DNA of 64,000 nt from Ophiosphaerella korrae (lineage: Eukaryota > Ascomycota > Dothideomycetes > Pleosporales > Phaeosphaeriaceae), in contig JALNQF010000002.1 of the NCBI GenBank assembly GCA_028456385.1, positions 62,001-126,000 on the forward strand, in the 5' to 3' direction. A program made the translations under genes and the position numbers. Below are positions 55,478-64,000 of this stretch, piece after piece. The stretch's first letter is position 1; each line of letters begins with the position of its first letter. The notes under the pieces were generated by a model that searched no databases, was not told the origin of the DNA, and saw only the letters and a list, made by a program, of their open reading frames with translations.

Positions 55478-57603
55478 CTACCGTGGGGGTGTCCGTTGAG
55501 CTGCATGATCCTCCAGCCCACGCTCGGCTCCTTCCCCTGACTGCATAGCACTTTTCATCGCTTCTGTCTTGTCTTCCGGCGATCGTACTCGTCGTTGTGG
55601 CGATGATTTTTCGCTGGCTGCACGCGTAGATGAACCTGACCGAACAGAGCTGTCATCGAGGTATACGACATGTCCCCATATCCGCCAATGCAGAAGAAGA
55701 ATATGCGTAATGCGGTTAGAAATATTTTCCCACGTCAATGCCTCTGGACTCTGTAATTGCGCAAATGGCATCGTATGGACGGTGAGGTACGAAAACTGTG
55801 GACGTGATGGCATATTCGTATTGATGGTGACGGGAGCAAGGTACTGGAAAAGATCTGAAAGGGTAGAGTTGACATGTCTTTCGGTGCAGCCAAGAACCAG
55901 CTGGACAAGTCTTCCCCCTACCAGTGTGTTTTGAGATCCAGAGTCGGAGAACATGCCGCAAAGGACCTCATTGGCCTTGGATAGCGTTTCGTGACAATAT
56001 GTGACCGCCTGGCCAGTAACGAGTGAAGCTTGACGCAAAATCTCCAGAGATAACGCCTCCGAGTTCTGCAACCATTGTCGCGAACCATAACACACGGCAT
56101 TGCCCATTATAGCCAGCAAAGCCGTATGGAGCTGATGTCTGATTGGCAGCGTTATGTAGCCATCGTGGCCAAATTGCTTCAAGAAAACTGTGAATGTATC
56201 CATGCAGATTTCCATGTGAACCAGATCCTCTATCTCTGGTTGGAGGTTGTGTAGGCGTTCGTAGTCGAGGTAGAACGTATCAGGGAATCCGCGGCAGCCT
56301 TCGCGCCTGAAAAACTGTGTCGCTACCGCGCGAACGAATATTTCAAGCTGGGCTTGTGGAAAGTCTCGTGGATGGGTTGGATATGGCTCTGTGAGATCTT
56401 GGACCCCGCGATCATACCATGCTTGTGCATCCTCGACATTGACATGTGGCCGATTACTGACCAATAGATCGAGGTGGTGCTGGTTCTCGAAGTTGAGGGT
56501 GTCCTCGATCAAGGGTATCTTCATGTGTTTGATCTGGTGATTGGCAACATCCTGTTACTACGTTAGCACATGCATACAACAGATACCGGCAAACGACTTA
56601 CAAGTTTCATGTGCTCTAGTATTTCAAGCAACTTGCGTATACCATGTACGATTTGAGTTGGGTTCTGATTGGCGGCTCCTTCTCGTATGCAGTCAACCAT
56701 GCGGTCCACTGCCGAGTCTCGCATTGGTGCACAGTGTTCCTTGAGAAGTTGCGCCATCCATTCTGCCAGTCGAACGAGGTCACATACACCTCGTTCAATC
56801 TCTTGCATCAACATGGACACATCCAAATGCTCATCCACTCTTGAATGGTCAAATGCAGGCACTAAGCTCTTCACGACCTCTTGGATAGTCTGGAAGATAA
56901 TCGGTAGCCGGCGCTTAGCATGTTTAGTGAGTTCCGACCAACGACTGCCTTCCTGTCGGTCTGCGGGTATGGCGCCTTGGAAAAGATTTGCATAGAGCTT
57001 CAACTCAGCTTCCACTCCCATCCAGAACTTTTCCCTCTCCTTCGTCTTCTCTATCCCCTTCTCTCCGTCGAGATTTGGTCTAAAGCTCAGATCGCGGTCG
57101 AAGTTGATATTGTGCCGCAACTTAATGTTGTGAATGATGGTTTGAATATCAAGTTCGCTTAGGGAGTCTGCAGTGATGGGAGGTACAGTTGATGCTTGCT
57201 TGAAAGCATCAGCTACCGACCTCGGATCGTCGGGGTCTTGCATAGAATCGACCATTTGGGCGAGCTCTTCAAGAAAATCTGGCACTTGAGGTGCCGGTGG
57301 TGAGGAGGCCGATGCATTGTAGAGTGGGGGAGTAGGTTCCTTTTGAACCTCTGTACATAACACGTGACCCATAGGGTATCTTTCTTCAGGTGTGAGTCCA
57401 TCTTGACTGATCAGAGGTTTGTGCCATGCTGACTGTGACCTCTGCACATCACCTTCGATAACCGTGGCATCTGCTGGGGCTTTTCGATAGTTATGACTGG
57501 TTCTAAATGAAGATTTTCGGCCCGCAGCCTTGGGGATCCGAGTGTCCATCTCCTTTTGCTGGCCAAAACGTGTACGATTCTTTTGGATGTGATGAGTCTT
57601 CAT
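55478..57603 (-). CDS. SOK1: Sok1/TCP11-family protein
   Basis: T-complex protein 11 family. Yeast Sok1 acts in cAMP/protein kinase A signalling as a multicopy suppressor of kinase loss; the molecular activity of the family is unclear. Exons 57603..56602 and 56551..55478, intron 50 nt, give 691 aa. Residues 1-130 are basic and low-complexity. The family block begins INFDRDLSFRPNLDGEKG, followed by FWMGVEAELKLY, RLPIIFQTIQEVVKSLVP and VCDLVRLAEWMAQLLKEHCA with the invariant helical region CAPMRDSAVDRMV. After the intron comes HMKIPLIEDTLNFENQHHLD, then an all-helical remainder. The C-terminal 60 residues are Ser/Arg/Glu-rich. The start is the first ATG of the open frame. Confidence 0.88.
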
Positions 57604-60172
57604 AGGTCGAGAGATGTGGGTGAGTAATGACGTTTACAGTCACAACTCCTAATGGGGGGGGCGTGTGGAAGCACGATAGTGATAAATAGGCTCGAGGAGC
57701 AAACACCCAAGTGAGGCGAACAGCACCTAGATCTGTGACAAGTCAGCCTCCAAGCCGGCAAAGCCAAGATGTTGTTTGTCCAACAAAACTCTAGTGTCGT
57801 GGACTGTTTGACAAGCGCTACATGCTGCTGTAGGGTTGGAACGAGGGAAGAAGCCAAGTTCAAGCAGCATGAAGATGTAGTGAACGACGGGAATCGTATG
57901 CACAGTGTAGCTATACCTTTGCTCGTATGGCCCTTTGTAACAGTAGATAAGATTCAGTGTTCGTAAGTATTCAGGGCTTGAGCGATGTTAACATGATGAG
58001 GAATACAGAGTGGTCAGTTGTTCTGAGCGAACGACAAGGACGTTGCGGAAGCGTAATGAGACGGCTTCCGGACGAGAGCCACTTTGCGAGAAAAGCAAAG
58101 TGGGAACAGTGCGGATGACGAAAGCAGAAGCAGAGAGACAGACGGGAAGAATACTACTGAATGTAGCTGCGGCAGGGCGTGGTAGCACTGCAGTGTGTTG
58201 CGGAATTCAAATATAATTTGACTCGATTTTGAGTGGAGGGTGTGGTTGTGTGAAGTCCGATGGACCGCCCTTGCGTACCAAGTACCAGTACTTGTTTAAA
58301 GGGGAGCACAGACGAGAGCAGGCGATGGCAGCCTTGACCGCATCTTAAGTGTGCTGTGACCAAGGCAGCATCAGACAAGCGGATCGCCACAGGCGACTGA
58401 TGGCGTCAGGGCGTCTGCAACTGGTACTCGGGCACAGGTTGATGAGGGTGAAGCTACGAAGCAGGCGTCCCTGGCAACTCACCGCTAGTCATCCATCGCG
58501 TGGGCCTGGCAAATAACTCTGCCGACGTCGCAGAGCCGCAGTAGCGCAGTCTCGCCGCTGTCATACGCGGTCTTGGGAGGGAGAAAGACGCATTCAATGC
58601 GCAGGCATTTGATTCCGAGCCCCCATCCGGTTAGCCTGGAATAATCCGGTAGCCGACATTGGTTGGCGACTGCATCGCCAGCCTCACTTTTAGAAACCAG
58701 GGCGAGCAAGTTCGGGGCCTAGGTTCCAACCAAGGTCCGCTGAAAGCAGCCCTGGACCATTGGCTGTGACTCTGCAGACTCGATACTCACGGAAGTCTAC
58801 GGCTGAACAAAAGGACGCGTTGCTGTCACTTGTAATATGAGAGGCAGTGTCAGCACACATATGCTGTGCGCTGTGCAAGCACAAGTACATAGGAAAATAG
58901 AATGCCAGGTCCGAAAGCGGAGGCCGCTCGAGTGGCGTCGTCGATCCTGTTGAGCCGTCGAGGGGGTCAATGACTCGGCCATCGATGAGTGTCCAGAAAC
59001 CAACAGCAAATGCCAAAATCAAGAGGAAGCAAAGGGCGAAAAGCCAGAGCGGCCTCTAATGATATAACAAGTGGAGGCACCCTGGCCAGGGCGGATAAGG
59101 GCTGCCAGCTGGTCAGCCAGCGAGGGAGGTTGAGCCGCGTGTGGGTGGCAAGATGATGATCTACATTAGTCCGGGGAATGCTCCGAATGCAATGCGCCTA
59201 CTTTAGAACAATCAAGCACGGCAGAGGGGCATCAAATATAACCCATCTGATTAGTGTATCTCGCAACAGGGCTCATATGAGGCAATGACGTCGCCTTCGC
59301 ACAGGAAATCATTACCCATACACATCAATTTCCTCCAGAGTTCAGGACCTCATATTCCCGCACCAGCACTATCGCGACTTCGTCGGAATTATCCTCCTTG
59401 TCTTCATGAAATAGGTGTGCGCGCTTCGTTTTCGTGCTCGTATCAATTTCAGACTCTTGATGCCACTTGAGTGCTCTAGTATCGTCAATGTAAACATACC
59501 AGAAGCAAGTCCAAAGCAGACGGTTTGGCCAATAACTACCCATGAATAATAAAGTTGAAACAACAAGTAAATGCCGTGGACTTGGTTGAATACTACATAG
59601 ACTTCAACACCTATGTCGACAGAAAAGCGTCCTGCACTGACGCAAGGCCATGCGAGGGCTGAGAATCAAGTGCATGTTCACGCGGTGTTTTGTTTCAAAT
59701 ATCAGCCGAACCTCAAATGGCATATACTACACAAACAGTGCGCTGCGGGATAGGCCAGTGAAAGTGGTGTTGGTTCAAATTTTCTCTACTCGTTTTTTCT
59801 ACAAAGTTGTCATTTCATGCACAACAACATTTAATATCATTTCTTTCTTCTCTATACCTCGCAGTGCTATCTTTATTCTGCCACATCCCTGCTCTATATC
59901 TGTTCTTTCGGAGGTGAAAGGCACTCTTTGAAAGCTCGCCTCCATCGACACAAGCCCGTTTGCGTATCAGCAGAGAATCAGTCTCGGGGCGGGACAATAG
60001 AAACCGCAGTGACAGCAAGACATCAAAATTTCCGGAAGCCTCTTTCATGAACCAAAACCACGCGCACAAATACAAACTTGTCGCACAACACCGCAGCACA
60101 TTACACTCAGTGAACAACCACGTCTGTCTACTTTGTCTGATTACCTGGTCCACGTCGCTCCCGCTATGAAAC
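57604..60172. other. Gene-poor stretch upstream of Sok1
   Basis: About 2.6 kb. It contains possible coding fragments at 58485-59043 (listed separately). The remainder shows only short, unrecognised frames; a C/G-rich promoter-like part lies near 57650-58000. Confidence 0.4.
58485..59043 (-). other. Possible coding exons of an unknown or decaying membrane protein
   Basis: On the minus strand, an acceptor-like TATCATTAG ends at 59044. From 59043 the frame reads a hydrophobic helix (WLFALCFLLILAFAVGFWTL), then IDPLDGSTGSTTPLERPPL and SDLAFYFPMYLC, up to a strong donor GTGAGT near 58791. A second frame (from about 58709) reads LTGWGLGIKCLRIECVFLPP, KTAYDSGETALLRLCDVGR and ends AHAMDD at 58485. 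Both look protein-like but I found no splice pair that joins them in phase, nor an upstream start. This may be a real gene I cannot resolve or a broken one. No family recognised. Confidence 0.25.
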
Positions 60173-60610
60173 ATGGCGTTTAATAGTTCTCGCCATCATC
60201 TCCCCCTCTCCAGTATGCTTTTCAAATCAACGGTCAATCTCCGTGCGCCACTGCCAACAAACGAAACACTTGTCAATCTCAACGAAGCAGCCGATACTTC
60301 TCTGACTGCGCTGCCGGTTCCAGAAGCACCCCCGGTGGAGGAAAAGCCCGCCTCGGTTTGGCGCCGGATGCTCGCAAGAATCAAGAGAGTGCTGTTAGGC
60401 CACAAGGAGAAACCGAAGGCGCAAAAGACCATATTGATGCGTGGCGAGAAAACTACTCAAATCGGCGAGCCTATGAATGCCCGTCACGTCATGACAGGTG
60501 GCCCTCGGCCTGTGGCCAACCTGGCGGCTATTGAAAGCATCGAGGAAGTAGAGGTGGATGATAGTGAGTGGGAGGATTTGAAGGATACCAAAGCGCGCCG
60601 AGTGAAGTGA
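60173..60610 (+). CDS. Small unknown protein (145 aa) with a CRIB-like motif
   Basis: Single exon. The start ATG opens MAFNSSRHHLPLSSMLFKST. I do not recognise an annotated family. The N-terminal half is low-complexity. The centre has a basic amphipathic stretch (ASVWRRMLARIKRVLLGHKE) able to bind membranes. Next is IGEPMNARHVMTGG, which keeps the I-x-x-P, the central His and the terminal Gly spacing of a CRIB (Cdc42/Rac-interactive) motif but lacks its Phe and second His. The C-terminus is acidic (IESIEEVEVDDSEWEDLKD) and closes with ARRVK. A basic patch followed by a CRIB-like motif resembles yeast Gic-type Cdc42 effectors. The functional reading is a guess from motif shape only. Its 3' end lies 130 bp from the convergent PTH11-like gene. 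Confidence 0.55.
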   Translation: MAFNSSRHHLPLSSMLFKSTVNLRAPLPTNETLVNLNEAADTSLTALPVPEAPPVEEKPASVWRRMLARIKRVLLGHKEKPKAQKTILMRGEKTTQIGEPMNARHVMTGGPRPVANLAAIESIEEVEVDDSEWEDLKDTKARRVK

Positions 60611-60740
60611 TGGGGCTTTGGCAAATCGGTAAGCTATATTTGAACGAGTTGAATTATTAACTTGTGAGGGAGTCCCCGTTGTACCTGTTTCGCCAAACAC
60701 GTAGAATGGTAGATGGTCCGCGAAATAGACGTTTTCAATG

Positions 60741-61925
60741 TCAAACATTATGAGTGCATTCCGGCGCATGAGGGTCCTTTTCCAAACTATTGACTTCCCA
60801 GCTACTTGGCGGCTTCCACCACTTTCTCCCATCCCTTCCTCTACTCCTCCCACTTTCATTCGTGTTTGTCCGAGTGGGCAATGATCTAGGTTTAGTTGCA
60901 GGCTTTTCCCGACTGCTTCTTTCCAATTCTATACTGGCTGGGATAGTGCGAGCGCTGAATTCTGAGTTGCCAGCTGATCCTCTAGAAACCAGTTTCTCGA
61001 ATTTCTTTTCCAGGCTTGGGAATTTGTGAAGTAATATGACTTTGATACTAGGCGCGCAAGCGACCATGATAGCCAGGTGGTTTTCGATGACTGCGCACAC
61101 CATCGTCATGGCGAAGCGATATGTAAAGTCAGGGTTTGTTGCTTGTGCGTGGACAAAGTAGATACGGGCACCGCTTGCAGCGAGTACCAGTCCTCCAAGG
61201 GCGAACAAAATATTTACAGCTATACGTTGCGGGCGGCTAACGTGTAACCGCCAGGTGAAGACCAGTGGCATAGCGTAGAGAACCAGGTCGGTCGCAAGCA
61301 TGAAGCAGCTATTGAAGTAGTTGAAATCATTCATGTTGACGCAATGTCCTCGAATCGCACTGTTGTCTGGTCCGTTCCACATCTTGCTAACGGGGGTGCA
61401 TTGGAAGATGGTAACGAAGATACATGTCGTTCCAAAAGCGAATGCAATAAAGTGCATGAAATATATGCTGAGGCGCGGATAGTGGTCGATTGTTAGGGTT
61501 GTGTAAAAGAGCAGGAGTGAGTGCTTCACAGCCCAATTACAGATAAAGTAGAAGATCCGAGATGCTATAACCAACTTAACGGCATTAGCCACCTGAATTT
61601 CTGCTAGTTACGCATGGTGAAGTACCTTCAGGATGGTTTTCATGTTCGAAGCTGGGACGTTGGCATTAGATAGACCCACGCCAAAACGCGTGGAGACTAT
61701 TTGCAGCACCGAAAATATGCTCGCAGATGCGGCTGCTACCGCGAGTAGAGCTTTCAGACGTCAATACGAGATCCGGAGATTGTCGGGGAAGAAAAGTTTA
61801 CCATCATGCCAGCTAAACGATCTGACGAGAAATATCCTCCTTCCCACCCTGCAACCAATCGCCATTAAAGTCAGCACAACCAGCACTAAGTTTGATGCCA
61901 GTATTGCAGGCCTAATATCCTCCAT
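60741..61925 (-). CDS. PTH11-like seven-helix membrane protein (fungal rhodopsin-fold/SAT4 family)
   Basis: Plasma-membrane protein of the large PTH11-related GPCR-like group of filamentous ascomycetes. Exons 61925..61802, 61750..61626, 61592..60741 give 366 aa; both introns are short and keep the frame. Helices: ASNLVLVVLTLMAIGC (1), LLAVAAASASIFSVLQIV (2), FYFICNWAVKHSLLLFYTTL (3), FMHFIAFAFGTTCIFVTIF (4), CFMLATDLVLYAMPLVFTW (5), NILFALGGLVLAASGARIYF (6), MVCAVIENHLAIMVACAPSI (7). The loop FQCTPVSKMWNGPDNS and the following GHCVNMNDFNYFNS are the family's hallmark cysteine loop, and helix 7 ends in the common ACAPSIK. No N-terminal CFEM domain is present. The cytoplasmic tail is Ser/Arg-rich. 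The ligand is unknown. Confidence 0.88.
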
Positions 61926-64000
61926 TTTCTTGTGAGAAGAATTCAGGTGTGTTGCCCTTCAACGCGGGTAGGGGCAAACAGGAGGCCAGTCCAACGACAA
62001 TCAAGGCGGTGCACACTTACACAGAAGAGCGGCTGACAAGCTGATGCTGATCTTATAGCAGCCCAGTACCTCGGGTCACGACAGCTCGGGCTTCTCAAGT
62101 CAGCATAGTTGCCACAGCCCTTTGTTGCACAGCTGACTGCCCCGCAACGCGCTGTTGGACGTGGGTTGTCGACTCGTCGCACACACACACACATTAGCGC
62201 AGGTCACTACCTTGGTGCATATCGCTAGGTACCAACTAGCCACAAAGATATGAGAGTCATCGATTAGCGAATTTTAGTTAAGCAGACCAACGCCGTACTA
62301 TCGCTGTACAATTGCTATTAACAGGAAGTATGTTCCAATTTTAGAAGATTTCCGATGTGGTGGGAAGTCGCTAGCTGAATGAAGTTCAAATTCACATCCC
62401 TAGCAGCGGGCACAAATGAATAAGCAAAACTAGCAAACCCATATTCATTTGTAGCGCAAGGTTGTGGGTCGCAACGCAAAGAGCTTCTTATGTAGGAATA
62501 TTTTCGCCTGGTAGTTGAGTAAAGCGCATCAGCGATTGAATACCTGCATATTCTTGTGTCCGGTGTCGCCAAACATATCGTTGAGTAGCTCTTTTTGAGC
62601 TTAGTATTGTCATGTCTTCCAAGGGAGGTCTGGAATGTGAGTCAGGCGTTACGCAACATTGTGCACATGCATGGAAGGTATATTGAATCTAACCCTAGAT
62701 AGCGACACAGGAATAAGGGCAAGCAGGGTTTAAATAATGTGTCCCCTGCTAGCTAGTATATTATATACCCTCAAGAATCGACTTCAAAACATATGGTTTT
62801 GATAACAGCCTGTCCTCTTGTAGATGAATTGAAGCTGTGTCACTAGCAGCCTAATGGATCAGTTTCAGATCAGCAGACCTATAGTTGTGGGGATCGCATC
62901 ACAACAAACGATCACACTGAGGCTCCGTATCACAGCAACCCTTGTCTCCCCTATGTTATCGAGTCTAGGTGTCACACATCATACGCCCATCTTCATCAAG
63001 TGCCTTTTGTCGAATCTGATATAATGGCAGAAAGGCCCAGTGGGGAACTGTTCTCCATCCTGGCGTCATCCTCAGCTTCTTCAAACTATCTGATCCTTTA
63101 AAGATTGTACAAGAGACATGGGGAAAGTTCTAAGATAGAGAATATATCCTGGCTCTTGGGGGTAGACAGTTGACACCGCATATCTGTACAAGGTCGTGAC
63201 TGGTCACTACAAGCAACCGCATACAATAGTACACAGACTGGCTGATTTGGTTTTTCCCGGATTGAAGAGCTCCAAGATACGGCAATGAGCTGCTGGCCCC
63301 TCTTTTTAGATGATGAAATGGATGACGTCTTCAGTGACTTCAAGGTTAGAACATACTCTTTTTAAGCATTGACAAGCCTTGAAAACATGACAATGACCAC
63401 ATGCTACCGAGCAAAAGTTTGCTCGAGCAACATCTGATTCCAAGTTCCATCGGTACTACGCCTAGAAATTGTGCTCTCTGTAATGTTACAACCAGAGTGG
63501 GGCAAATCATCGACTTTGATTCGCGTTGTACAGGAAGGAGCACGATGAGTAGGTGCTCAATGAACCTGGATTGTGTATGACAACGCGCTTTCGACTGGTC
63601 AGTGCGAAAAAGAATGAGAGCCAAAAAATCTGGAATTTTTTTGTAAGGTCATCAATAATTCTAATTGATGTAATCATCTCGATGTAGATATGGGGGCATA
63701 AGAACACATGTCACCATGTGCGGGTATGACTCAGGCGAATTAAAAAGCTCTTGCGGCTGCGTTTCCCAATGGCAAAAAGGGCTGGGGGATAGTGAAATTG
63801 ATAATAGATTGATGGTTAGGGTTCGATCAAAGTTCGTGGTAGTAACGTTTTCTTCGTCCGGCGCCTTCCGGCGCTTGCGCGGAAGTGATGTCATTTTTAC
63901 CACATTTCTATTTGAACAACAGAGATTCAACTTGCACCTGAAATAGTCCACATAGGATCATATATTTTTTCAGAAAGCAACCTTTTGACAATTGAGACAA
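61926..64000. other. Gene-poor right end of window
   Basis: About 2.1 kb, AT-rich, only short overlapping frames on both strands and a short (AC)n run near 62180-62193. No gene, RNA or transposon is supported. Confidence 0.4.

Overview
The window is nuclear DNA from a filamentous ascomycete. Its genes are split by short GT-AG introns of about 45-90 nt, often with a CTGAC/CTAAC-like branch site and CT-rich leaders. The gene set (palA/RIM20, CRZ1, ECM33, ANP1, PTH11-like receptor, fungal MHYT protein, Sok1/TCP11) is typical of Pezizomycotina. Protein similarity recalled from memory suggests Dothideomycetes, probably Pleosporales; that rank is an inference, no search was run. A Tc1-type transposon relic, full of stop codons but without a net frameshift, suggests repeat-induced point mutation (RIP) acted here.

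Layout. 1-9 kb: a mitochondrial NAD+-type carrier (cut by the window edge) lies divergent to QCR7, then MAG1 (alkyl-adenine DNA glycosylase) and ECM33 (GPI cell-wall protein). 10-15 kb: a lineage-type CxxC protein and ANP1 (Golgi mannosyltransferase). 15.5-26.8 kb: SPF45 splicing factor, the peroxisomal acyl-CoA ligase PCS60 (ends AKL), an unknown Cys-containing protein, CIA1 (cytosolic Fe-S assembly) and an MHYT membrane protein. 26.8-31 kb: gene-poor, holding the 1453-bp Tc1-like relic with 37-bp terminal inverted repeats. 31-35.3 kb: an unrecognised 554-aa protein only 60 bp from a divergent ACOT9-like thioesterase, then a small two-exon cysteine-rich gene. 35.3-38 kb: gene-poor, with an 11-12-bp minisatellite and a purine tract. 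38-43 kb: HEM2, a short ORF broken by one TGA, a DJ-1/PfpI-like gene lacking its nucleophile cysteine, and ATX1. 43.8-49.6 kb: palA/RIM20 and CRZ1. 51.7-57.6 kb: a conserved unknown protein with a mitochondrial-type N-terminus, PCT1 (phosphocholine cytidylyltransferase) and Sok1/TCP11. 57.6-64 kb: gene-poor, with a small CRIB-like protein and a seven-helix PTH11-like protein.

How they fit together. Most genes are independent housekeeping units. Two local groupings stand out. The first 2 kb pairs two mitochondrial genes head to head. Between 42.7 and 49.6 kb a copper chaperone, the ESCRT adaptor of the alkaline-pH pathway and the calcineurin-responsive zinc-finger factor sit next to each other, all tied to metal/cation and pH homeostasis. 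Exon boundaries were worked out by hand from frame, splice sites and family knowledge; each multi-exon model was checked to give an intact frame. No tRNA, rRNA or CRISPR was found.
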